Part shown: positions 49,601 through 56,294 of the stretch, piece after piece
How the letters are laid out: the number at the start of each line of letters is the position of its first letter
Numbering within the stretch: the first letter of the stretch is position 1
Assembly: GCF_902859625.1 (NCBI RefSeq)
Contig: NZ_CADIJX010000001.1
Span: 124,001 to 188,000 of the forward strand
Direction: 5' to 3'
DNA from: Achromobacter pestifer
GTDB taxonomy: Bacteria > Pseudomonadota > Gammaproteobacteria > Burkholderiales > Burkholderiaceae_B
Length of the DNA: 64,000 bases
The notes under the pieces: generated by a model
Databases searched by the model: none
What the model saw: the letters and a program-made list of their open reading frames with translations, nothing else
What the model was told of the DNA's origin: nothing
Made by a program: the position numbers and the translations under genes

Positions 49601-50307
49601 AGGCGGTCCACCAGCGTGGGCATGGCGTCGGCTTGCCGCTGCATCACTTCAGCCTGCCGTTGCAGCAGCTTGAAGGATTCCTCGCGCTGATAGCTTTGCG
49701 AATAGACCCGCAGGGTCGTCGCGATCTTGGTGTCCAGCAGTTGCGCGGCCTGCACCCGTTCGCGGCGGCACAGCGCGGCCAGCAGGCCCAGCATGGCGGA
49801 CGTGGCCACGCCAGCGATTGACGTGCCGAACGCGAAGCCCAGACCCTTGACCGGCGCGGCCAGCGATGCACGGATGGCGCCCAGGTCGGTCGCGCTTTCC
49901 AGCGCCATGCCCGTGCCGCGCAAGGTCACGACCATGCCCAGGAACGTGCCCAGCATGCCCAGCAACACCAGCAGACCGACGAGGTAGGGCGTGAGTGCCG
50001 GGCCGGGCAGGCCGACCCGTTCGCCTTCAACCCGCAGCCGCGCCGCATTGCGCAGGCTGGGATGCAACTGGTCCAGCCAGGAACCCAGGCTGGCTGGCGC
50101 CTCGGATAGGCCGCCGGCCGATCGCGTCAGGCTGGAGGTGGCTTGCTGATAGCGCAGCAACTCTAGCGTGCCGGCCAGGTAACAGACGCCAATCAGCAGC
50201 GTCACGGCCAGCGCCAGCGGGTTGGTGCCCGCATAGCCTGCGCCAATCCAGCCCACGACGGCCAGACCGGCCAGGAAAACCACGAAATTGATCAGATACT
50301 TGGACAT
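46618..50307 (-). CDS. DUF802 protein: MotA/TolQ/ExbB-like channel with a giant repetitive helical tail
   Basis: 1229 residues from ATG 50307. Four membrane helices (about 4-24, 30-51, 106-128, 157-180) carry the MotA/ExbB-type pattern LLGMLGTFLGMVVTLRGTG and VKGLGFAFGTSIAGVATSAMLGLL. The remaining ~1040 residues are Ala/Gln-rich helices predicted to form a long cytoplasmic coiled coil. They include four full 131-residue repeats (410-933), a partial fifth to about 1030, and a conserved C-terminal part. It resembles the ZorA tail architecture. A proton- or sodium-driven channel whose rotation or movement is passed along the tail is the best structural guess; function is unproven. Confidence 0.82.
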   Translation of the reverse strand: MSKYLINFVVFLAGLAVVGWIGAGYAGTNPLALAVTLLIGVCYLAGTLELLRYQQATSSLTRSAGGLSEAPASLGSWLDQLHPSLRNAARLRVEGERVGLPGPALTPYLVGLLVLLGMLGTFLGMVVTLRGTGMALESATDLGAIRASLAAPVKGLGFAFGTSIAGVATSAMLGLLAALCRRERVQAAQLLDTKIATTLRVYSQSYQREESFKLLQRQAEVMQRQADAMPTLVDRLQAMMQNMEKQTQSINDRQLASQDAFQGKAEAAYARLASVMEQSMKDGVAESARSAGVALQPVVEATMASLSRETASLQDTVTQAVQQQLSSLTSGFQASTANVADIWNQALAGQQRTSETLAQDLRASLDRFAETFEQRSSALLDGVAARLEASSGNMSDAWTSALSQQERASEKLAGDNLQALTAAAASFEQHSASLLRTLNQSHTLLQSDLASRDQQRLAAWTETLGAMGATLRQEWQQAGAQAADRQQAIGDTLAQTVRDINAQAAAQASLLEGVSTRMENAANGVSERWNAALSRQEEVSEKLAADNQQALTTAAAAFEQHSAALLRTLEQSHADLHAALAAKDHERLTAWTGTLGTMAAALGQEWKAAGDHTVTRQQAISDTLALTTRDVAAQTEAQARLLDSVSARLETAAREVTQAWTDAQARQEQVGEKLAADNQQALTTAAAAFEQHSAALLHTLEQSHADLHAALAAKDHERLTAWTGTLAAMAATLGQEWKAAGDHTVTRQQEISDTLALTTRDVTAQTDAQARLLDSVAARLETAAREVTQAWTDAQARQEQVGEKLAADNQQALTTAAAAFEQHSAALLHTLDQSQADLQAALAAKDETRLAAWTAKLAAMADALGQEWELAGVQAADRQQAISNTLAQATRDVTAQTVAQASALENVSARLEAAASHVTQAWTDAQSRQEQVGEQLAAGNRQALETAAAAFEQHAASLLRTLDQSHADLQTTLASQDDERLAAWTTQLAGMADALRQEWQQAGAATASQQQQICDTLAQTANDITTQTQAHASDTIAEIGRLVQAASEAPKAAAEVIGELRQKLSDSMVRDNDMLEERSRLLGTLDTLLNAVNHTAAEQRTAVDALVASSAELLERVGTQFTDRVEAETGKLTDVAAQMTSSAVEVASLGESFGAAVQLFGDFNDKLVAHLQRIEAALDKSIARGDEQLSYYVAQAREVVDLSLMSQKQIIENLQQLAIQRATAGAEAA
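47215..49080 (-). repeat. 393-bp in-frame tandem repeats in the DUF802 gene
   Basis: Repeats begin at 49080, 48687, 48294, 47901 and 47508, exactly 393 bases (131 codons) apart; the fifth is incomplete. Each opens with a version of EKLAADNQQALTTAAAAFEQHSA and contains AAWTxxLxxMxxxLxQEW. Copies two and three (48687-47902) differ at only about eight of 131 residues, so they are the product of recent duplication or gene conversion. Confidence 0.9.
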
Positions 50308-50317
50308 AGTGTCCCGG

Positions 50318-51127
50318 TTAGCTGGCGCGAAGGGCGGCAAGCAGCCCTTCGACCGGTTGTAAACGAACATCCAATTCGGCTAGCAGGACGCTCCGCATAT
50401 CCTTGCGGAACACGTCCAGCCATGCGCCGGGTGTAATCGGTGCGGCCGCGGGCGCCGGGGCAGGCGTCGCGGCGGTTGCGGACTCGGCATCCGCGTCTGC
50501 GTGGACTGGCGTATCGGCGTCGGCCGGGGCCAACGCTGCTGCCTCGGCCAGACGCAGACGGTCGAAATGCCCGCCAAGCAACTTCGGGATGGCGCCCAAC
50601 AAGGCGCGTTCCTTCGGCAGCAGGGCGCGGTCCATGATGGCATCCACCACCGCCAGGCGCGTCATTTCGCCATTTCTGGCTGCGACCATGCCGCGCAGAC
50701 GGCTGCGCAGATTGCCCACGCTGGTTTCCATCGTGTGCTGCAACGATAAATACCGCTGCCGGAAATTCGAGTAGTCGGCCTCGGCTTCCGCAACGGCCGC
50801 CGACTTCTTGGCCGGCGCCTGTCCTGGAACGAGCCGCTTGGCGACGGTCGCCGCCGTATCGCTGGCGATCGCGTCCGCCAATGTGGTCCGGACACGCACG
50901 CACTCGCGTTCCTCGGCACTGCTGAAGGTTCGCGCGCCGGGAGCAATCACGGGCGGACTGGTATTCAGGGCCGCGGATAGCGCGATCGCATCCGTCCAGC
51001 CGAGCCACTGGCTCAGATGGTCTGAAAGCGACTGCCTGGATTCCGGAACGTCGACATCCGTCAGGCGAGTCAGCAAGCGAATGAGCGTCGGGCCGCTTAA
51101 ACCTGTGCGCTGTGGGGCTTGCAACAT
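50318..51127 (-). CDS. DUF3348 family protein, first gene of the MotAB-like cluster
   Basis: 269 residues from ATG 51127. No signal peptide or membrane helix. GLSGPTLIRLLTRLTDVDVPESRQSLSDHLSQWLGWTDAIALSAAL is the family's conserved N-terminus; a basic helical middle with RQRYLSLQHTMETSVGNLRSRLRGM and a Pro/Ala linker follow. It precedes the DUF802 gene by ten bases on the same strand. I recall DUF3348 genes as constant neighbours of DUF802 and OmpA genes in Burkholderiales. Function unknown. Confidence 0.78.
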   Translation of the reverse strand: MLQAPQRTGLSGPTLIRLLTRLTDVDVPESRQSLSDHLSQWLGWTDAIALSAALNTSPPVIAPGARTFSSAEERECVRVRTTLADAIASDTAATVAKRLVPGQAPAKKSAAVAEAEADYSNFRQRYLSLQHTMETSVGNLRSRLRGMVAARNGEMTRLAVVDAIMDRALLPKERALLGAIPKLLGGHFDRLRLAEAAALAPADADTPVHADADAESATAATPAPAPAAAPITPGAWLDVFRKDMRSVLLAELDVRLQPVEGLLAALRAS

Positions 51128-51313
51128 ACCACCAGAGTCAAAAAGGGGGGAGTTTACACGCTGGCGGCAGGGGAAAGGGGGCAGGGGCGGGGCCGCCCGC
51201 ATAAAAATGGGGCCGCATCATTGCGGGGGCGCAACAGTGTGACGGCGAATGGGGGTGGTAGATTAGTTTCCAGGGCCTTCCCCTCCCAGGAGCGACAGCG
51301 TGACGGCAGTCCC

Positions 51314-52543
51314 ATGGATTTCATGATTTCAACCGCCTCGCGGGCGTTGGCGGCGGGTGATCCGCTTGGCGCGCTGAACGTCGTTGCGTTGCGCGAGGAC
51401 GCACCGGCCTTGGCGTTGCGTGGCATCGCGATGGCGCAGTTGGGTGACTTCGTGCGGGCGAAATCGCTGCTGCGCCGTGCCGCGAACGCCTTCGGCGCCA
51501 CCCATGCCATCGCTCGCGCCCGATGCGTGGTGGCCGAGGCCGAGGTGGCGCTGGCCTCGCGCGATCTGGCGTGGCCGGAAAAATCGTTGGCCAGCGCGCG
51601 CGCCACGTTGCACGCGCAGGGCGACACGGCCAATGCCGTGCATGCGGCTCACCTTCAGGCCCGCCGGCAATTGTTGACCAGCCGTCTGGAGGACGCCGAC
51701 CAGTCACTGGCTGGCGTGGAGGTGGCGGGACTGCCGCCCGCGTCGCGCGCGATCCACGAATTGATCTTGGGCGGCATTGCGCTGCGCCGTGTGCAGGCCG
51801 AGGCCGCCAGCGCGGCATTGTCCCGCGCCAGGCAAGCGGCGCGGCAAGCGGCGATTCCGGCCCTGTTGGCGGAAGTGGACCATGCATTCCAGGCGCTGCA
51901 AGCCCCGGCCGGCCGCTTGATCGGGCAGGGCGGATCGCGCGACGTGTTGCTGGGCGAAGTGGAAGCGTTGTTGGCATCCCCGTCGTTGATCGTGGATGCG
52001 TGCCGCAATGTCTTGCGCCGCCAGGGCCAGACGGTGTCGCTGGCCAGTCGTCCCATCCTGTTCGCGCTGGCTCGGTTGTTGGCGCAGGCGTGGCCGCAAG
52101 AGGTGTCCCGTGAACGTTTGATTGCCGAGGTCTTCCGGACGGGCTTTCAGGACGATTCGCACCGGGTGAGACTACGGGTGGAAATCGGGCGGCTGCGCGC
52201 GGCGATGCGTCCGCTGGCAGGCGTCAGCGCCACGAAGCACGGTTTTGTCCTGAAGCCGGCCGACGCCGTGGAGGCCGTGGTGCTGGCCCGCCCCGTCGAG
52301 GTCGCCGACCGGGATCAGGCCGCGGTGCTTGCCTGTCTGGCCGACGGCCAGGCGTGGTCCAGTTCCGCCCTGGCGTTGGCGCTGGGCGCCAATCAGCGTT
52401 CGATGCAGCGGGCGCTGGATGCGTTGGCGGCGGCGGACCACGCGCAGCCGTTGGGGCATGGCCGCGCCCGCCGGTGGATGACGCCGCCGGTGCGGGGATT
52501 CACGACAAGCTTGTTACTCCCGGTGCTGTTGCCCGGTCAGTAG
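51314..52543 (+). CDS. Regulatory protein with helical repeats and C-terminal winged helix
   Basis: 409 residues from ATG 51314. The N-terminal two thirds are Ala-rich, TPR-like helices (LALRGIAMAQLGDFVRAKSLLRRAANAFG and similar). Near residues 265-345 an OmpR/ToxR-type winged helix seems present (SRERLIAEVFRTGFQDDSHRVRLRVEIGRLR), followed by a second helix-turn-helix-like tail (SSSALALALGANQRSMQRALDALAA). It is divergent from the MotAB-like cluster (start 51127), with 186 bases between, and codirectional with the propeller gene at 52575. Either could be its target. Confidence 0.65.
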   Translation: MDFMISTASRALAAGDPLGALNVVALREDAPALALRGIAMAQLGDFVRAKSLLRRAANAFGATHAIARARCVVAEAEVALASRDLAWPEKSLASARATLHAQGDTANAVHAAHLQARRQLLTSRLEDADQSLAGVEVAGLPPASRAIHELILGGIALRRVQAEAASAALSRARQAARQAAIPALLAEVDHAFQALQAPAGRLIGQGGSRDVLLGEVEALLASPSLIVDACRNVLRRQGQTVSLASRPILFALARLLAQAWPQEVSRERLIAEVFRTGFQDDSHRVRLRVEIGRLRAAMRPLAGVSATKHGFVLKPADAVEAVVLARPVEVADRDQAAVLACLADGQAWSSSALALALGANQRSMQRALDALAAADHAQPLGHGRARRWMTPPVRGFTTSLLLPVLLPGQ

Positions 52544-52574
52544 CATGAAGGCTCCTACTGAAAAGGATGCGACC

Positions 52575-53207
52575 ATGAAACGAACCCAAGCCCAAATCCT
52601 CCGTGAATACGGCCCTTTCCCTGGTGTCGAGAAGGTGCACGGCGTCACCTATGACGGCAAGCAGGTCTGGTTTGCCGTGGGAGAAAAACTCGTCTCGCTG
52701 GACCCCGATAGCGGCGACACCGCACGCACGCTGGAGGTGCCCGCCAGCGCCGGCACGGCCTTCGACGGCAAGCACTTCTACCAGATTGCCGACGGGCGCA
52801 TTCAGAAATTGGACCCCAAGAGCGGCAAGGTGCTGGCCACGATACCCGCGCCCGGGGGCGGTGGGGACTCAGGCATGGCCTGGGCCGACGGCGCCTTGTG
52901 GGTTGGCCAATATCAGCAGCGCAAGATCTATCAGGTCGACCCTGATACGGGACGTGTGCTGCGCACGATCGATTCCGACCGCTATGTCACCGGCGTCACC
53001 TGGGTGGAAGGCCAGCTTTGGCACGGCACCTGGGAGAACGATGCCAGTGAACTGCGCCGCCTGGAGCCCGAGACCGGCAAGGTCTTGGAAAGCATTGAGA
53101 TGCCAGCGGGCGTCGGAGTGTCGGGCCTGGAGTCCGATGGCGCGGACTGCTTTTATTGCGGCGGCGGCAACAGCGGCAAGGTCCGGGCGGTGCGGCGCCC
53201 CGGGTAG
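52575..53207 (+). CDS. YncE/glutamine cyclotransferase-like beta-propeller protein
   Basis: 210 residues from ATG 52575 (AAAGGA upstream). Repeated blades such as VWFAVGEKLVSLDPDSGDTARTLEVP, GRIQKLDPKSGKVLATIPAP, ALWVGQYQQRKIYQVDPDTGRVL and LRRLEPETGKVLESIEMP point to a beta-propeller. No signal peptide is seen, so it is probably cytoplasmic. It is 31 bases after the helix-turn-helix regulator gene on the same strand. Binding or enzyme role is not evident. Confidence 0.75.
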   Translation: MKRTQAQILREYGPFPGVEKVHGVTYDGKQVWFAVGEKLVSLDPDSGDTARTLEVPASAGTAFDGKHFYQIADGRIQKLDPKSGKVLATIPAPGGGGDSGMAWADGALWVGQYQQRKIYQVDPDTGRVLRTIDSDRYVTGVTWVEGQLWHGTWENDASELRRLEPETGKVLESIEMPAGVGVSGLESDGADCFYCGGGNSGKVRAVRRPG

Positions 53208-53252
53208 AATCGGGCCAAGGAGCCGGATGTCGGCTCCACCATTGGGAAACGC

Positions 53253-53624
53253 ATGAAGCTTGCTCCGCTAGGCATTTTGGGAATGGCCGTGATCGGCTTT
53301 GGCGCGCACGCCGAACCCCTCACCATTCCGACACCGGACGAGGCGCATGCCGCCGTGCTGACCTTGTTGGGTGATGACCTGCCGGGCATGAAGGGGTCTC
53401 AACTGGCCATCGGCACTTGCCTGCCTGCACCCAAGCCGTCGCACAAAGGGCGGGTGTCGTGCACCACCATGTTGCTGATGCCCGCAGGCACGTCGGAGGC
53501 GCCCATGGATTTCTATCAGGACGGCGGCAAGTGGGTGGCATCACCCCCGACGAACCTGGAATTGCCCTTTCCGGACCCCAAGCTAGCAGGCAAGCGCTGG
53601 GTGGAAGGCAAGGGCAAGCCGTAG
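53253..53624 (+). CDS. Small secreted protein of unknown function
   Basis: 123 residues. The N-terminal KLAPLGILGMAVIGFGAHAEP is a Sec signal peptide cut after AHA. The mature ~103 residues have two cysteines (IGTCLPAP and VSCTTM) that could form a disulfide and the ending AGKRWVEGKG. I do not recognise the family. It is followed 17 bases later by the AraC-type fragment. Confidence 0.65.
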   Translation: MKLAPLGILGMAVIGFGAHAEPLTIPTPDEAHAAVLTLLGDDLPGMKGSQLAIGTCLPAPKPSHKGRVSCTTMLLMPAGTSEAPMDFYQDGGKWVASPPTNLELPFPDPKLAGKRWVEGKGKP

Positions 53625-53641
53625 CCGGCGGGAGCCGCCTG

Positions 53642-53858
53642 ATGCTTACCCTGCCTCCGGCCCCGGCACTGTCTGCGTGGGTGCAAGGCTATTGGTTCAT
53701 TGAGGATCTGGCCGGCATGCATGCGGGGCGGCCCATCCACACCAGTCCGATTCCGTTGGCGGTGCTGTCCGTCAACATGGGCCGGCCCAACGCGGCCGAA
53801 GACGGTTCACTGGTTCCGCATGTGTCGCTGTTGGGCTTGCAGTCGCGCGCCCGCCGAT
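53642..53858 (+). pseudogene. Truncated AraC-family regulator N-terminus
   Basis: ATG 53642 has GGAG seven bases upstream and opens MLTLPPAPALSAWVQGYWF, then IHTSPIPLAVLSVNMGRPNA and SLLGLQSRARRS. That is the N-terminal sensory region of an AraC-type regulator (~72 residues). The C-terminal helix-turn-helix domain is missing: at about 53858 homology breaks off and DNA of a dienelactone hydrolase follows in another frame. The open frame then runs to 54001 without recognisable sequence. Confidence 0.6.
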
Positions 53859-54506
53859 CTTTCCCCACGGTTGCCGTGTGTTGTGCTGGCGCACGATTGG
53901 AGCGGGCTGACCGAACCCACGATGCGTTTGGCCGAACGCTATGCCCGGCTGGGCTACGTCTGCTTCGCGCTGGATGCTTACGGCAAGGGCGTGCGCGGTG
54001 ATCCGCTGGGTGATAACGCCGCGCTGATGGATCCGCTGATGCGGGACAGACGCTTGTTGCGCCAGCGCTTGCTGGCGGGGTTCGAAGCGGCAAGTGGATT
54101 CCCGGGCGTTGACCCGGCGCGGATGGCCGCCGTGGGATATTGCTTCGGCGGATTGTGCGCGTTGGATCTGGCGCGAGCCGCGCCACCGAACCTGTTGGCG
54201 GCGGTGAGTTTCCACGGCGCGCTGCAAGCGCCGGGCGCCGTCCCGCCACGCCGCATCGATGCCAGCGTGCTGTTGCTGCACGGCTGGGAAGATCCGGTCG
54301 CGCCGCCGGCCGACGTGTTGGCGATTGCCCGCGAATTGACCGACGCTGGCGCGGACTGGCAATTGCATGCCTACGGCCATGCCTTGCACGCCTTCACGTT
54401 TGACGGCGCGGTGTTTCCCGAGCGCGGCATCGTCTACGACCGCCGCGCCGATGTCCGTTCCTGGGCGGCCATGCGCGCGCATCTTGACGGGGTGTTCAGG
54501 CAGTAG
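53859..54506 (+). pseudogene. Dienelactone hydrolase family protein lacking its N-terminus
   Basis: From about 53870 the frame encodes LPCVVLAHDWSGLTEPTMRLAERYARLGYVCFALDAYGKG, then the nucleophile elbow VGYCFGGLCALD (Cys nucleophile), VLLLHGWEDPVAPP and a late His in HALHAFTFDG, so the alpha/beta-hydrolase core is present. The first ~25-30 residues and a proper start are absent because the gene is joined to the AraC fragment, most simply by a deletion. It may be a remnant, or be translated weakly from TTG/GTG codons near 53871-53888. Confidence 0.6.
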
Positions 54507-56205
54507 GGGGGCGCAGCAGCACGTCCTCATAGAACGCGCCGATGGGCAGGTCCAGGTCGCGGACCTGAATTTCCAGCACCCAGATGCCATCGCCGGGAAT
54601 GAAGTCGGCGTTGGCCAGCCGATGCTTTCCGTACAGCGCATGCGGAAAGTCCGACACCCGATGCCCGGCGATATCGTGCACCAGCGCACAGCCGTATTCG
54701 TGCGCATAGGTATCGGCCAGGTCATACAGCGCTTGCCCCGTCAGCCCATCCAGCCAGGCCAGCCGTGTGCGCCGGAAGACGTCGCGGGCAGCTTGCGCGC
54801 ATCGCTGTTGGTCGGCGTCGGCGCCGGTCAGGAAGGTATCGCCATAATCGCCTTCGTAGCCGTCCCAGACCGGGCCGATATCGACGACGAAGATATCGTT
54901 GTCGCCCAGAAGGCGGCTCCGGTCGGTGGGTTGGACCGCCGGAGACTGCGAGTCGGCGCCGAATCGGACATAGGTGGGGTGCCAGTTGTGCGAGGCGCCC
55001 ATGCTGCGCAAGTGTTGGTCGGCCAGAGCGATGGCGTCGCCGGTGGTGATGCCGGGCGTCATCAGGGCGGCAATCTCCCGCACGGCGTCCATCGAACGCC
55101 GGCGCGCTTGCAGGATGCCGTCCAGCGTGAAGCGTTCGCTGACGCGCTCCCACGGGTGCGGCGCGGGGGGCGGTGATGCAGGGCCTGCGCCAGCAGGGTC
55201 GGCCGGCAAGAAGGCCTCGGATTGGAATTGCCCTTCTGGCAGGCCAGCCGCGCGCAAGCGGGCTTGCGCCTGGCGAACCATCGCGCCGTTGCCGCAGGCG
55301 TAGACCCGGGTGCGGCTCCAGTCGTGGTTCGCGTCCGCGGCCACGTCCTGCACATAGTGGCCGCCGTTCGGCTGGGCGGGTGCGTCACCCGACACCACGG
55401 GATGCCAGCGGAAGATGCCATCCTTGCCTTGAAGCGCGTTCAACAGGCCGCTGGCATAGCAGTCCTGCGATTCCCGAGCGCCCCAGTAGAGGGTGACGCT
55501 TTGCACGCTGCGGCTGTCGATGGCGGCCATCAGAATGGGGAAGACGCCGGCGAACCCGGTGCCTGTTGCCAGCAGCACCAGGTGGTCTATTCCTTCGGGG
55601 CATGTCGCGGGCCAGATGCAGGCGCCATGCGGGCCATCCAGCGACAGGGCGTCGCCCGGCCTCAGCGCCGTTAGCAGGTGGTTCGTGAACGTGCCGGTGG
55701 GCGTGCGGCGGATGTGGAATTCCAACCGCTGCGGCCCCGTCGCGCGGGGCATGTTGGCAATCGAAAAGCAGCGGTGGCTGCCATCTTCCAGCAGCCATCG
55801 CACGTGCTGCCCTGGCTGATAGTCAAAAGCGTCGGCCCCCTGGACCTCGACGATCAGTTCGGTCACGTCCGCCGTCAACGGCCGCCGCGAGATCACACTG
55901 GCCAGCCGGCGTTGGGGCGCCTTGGCGGGTGCGTCCCAGTGCGTGAACCGCAGCGTCAGGTCGCTGGTGGCGCGGCATTGGCACATCAGCAATTCGTCTT
56001 CCGCTGGCACGTACGAGCGCTCGTTTGGCGGCGTGATGCGTGCGTAGTTCCCCTCCAGCACCTGTGCCCGGCAAGACCCGCACTCGCCTCGCTGACAGGT
56101 AAACGGAACGGGCGTGCCATCGGCCAGCGCGGCGTCCAGGATGGACGCCTCGCCGTCCGTGGCAAACACGCCAGAGGGCAGGGTGATGGTGTAGGACGGT
56201 GTCAT
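54496..56205 (-). CDS. Fusion of a 2Fe-2S/FAD/NAD reductase with an M24 metallopeptidase-like domain
   Basis: 569 residues from ATG 56205. Residues 1-95 are a plant-type 2Fe-2S ferredoxin with Cys37, Cys42, Cys45 and Cys75. Residues ~100-205 are an FAD domain (RCFSIANMPR at 145-154) and ~206-335 an NAD domain (LLATGTGFAGVFPIL, YACGNGAMV). After a Pro/Ala linker (337-351), residues ~355-569 are a creatinase/aminopeptidase-P-like M24 fold with likely metal ligands Asp442, Asp453, a His in GHRVSDFPH, Glu545 and Glu560. The two halves normally belong to unrelated proteins. The frame is continuous and all key residues survive, so the fusion looks functional. Confidence 0.8.
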   Translation of the reverse strand: MTPSYTITLPSGVFATDGEASILDAALADGTPVPFTCQRGECGSCRAQVLEGNYARITPPNERSYVPAEDELLMCQCRATSDLTLRFTHWDAPAKAPQRRLASVISRRPLTADVTELIVEVQGADAFDYQPGQHVRWLLEDGSHRCFSIANMPRATGPQRLEFHIRRTPTGTFTNHLLTALRPGDALSLDGPHGACIWPATCPEGIDHLVLLATGTGFAGVFPILMAAIDSRSVQSVTLYWGARESQDCYASGLLNALQGKDGIFRWHPVVSGDAPAQPNGGHYVQDVAADANHDWSRTRVYACGNGAMVRQAQARLRAAGLPEGQFQSEAFLPADPAGAGPASPPPAPHPWERVSERFTLDGILQARRRSMDAVREIAALMTPGITTGDAIALADQHLRSMGASHNWHPTYVRFGADSQSPAVQPTDRSRLLGDNDIFVVDIGPVWDGYEGDYGDTFLTGADADQQRCAQAARDVFRRTRLAWLDGLTGQALYDLADTYAHEYGCALVHDIAGHRVSDFPHALYGKHRLANADFIPGDGIWVLEIQVRDLDLPIGAFYEDVLLRPPTA

Positions 56206-56272
56206 GGCGGGTTCCAGGTGGCTGATGGGCGGCAAGCATCCGAAACGAAATCTACCGCTAGAATGGCTTATT

Positions 56273-56288
56273 CAATAGGGCCATATTG
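56273..56288. promoter_or_regulatory. Dyad between reductase-M24 fusion gene and MocR gene
   Basis: CAATA (56273-56277) and TATTG (56284-56288) are separated by GGGCCA, seven bases before the MocR start codon at 56295. It lies in the short (89-base) shared upstream region and is a candidate MocR operator. Confidence 0.35.
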
Positions 56289-56294
56289 TTAATA

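Noticed and set aside
45334..51127. Calling the cluster a Zorya system
   Set aside because: The channel and MotB-like parts fit, but no ZorC, ZorD or ZorE gene is present and the soluble partners are DUF3348 and DUF2894, so only a structural resemblance is claimed.
53643..54001. A complete 119-residue protein starting at the AraC-like ATG
   Set aside because: Only the first ~72 codons look like AraC-type protein; the rest is an out-of-frame reading of the hydrolase.
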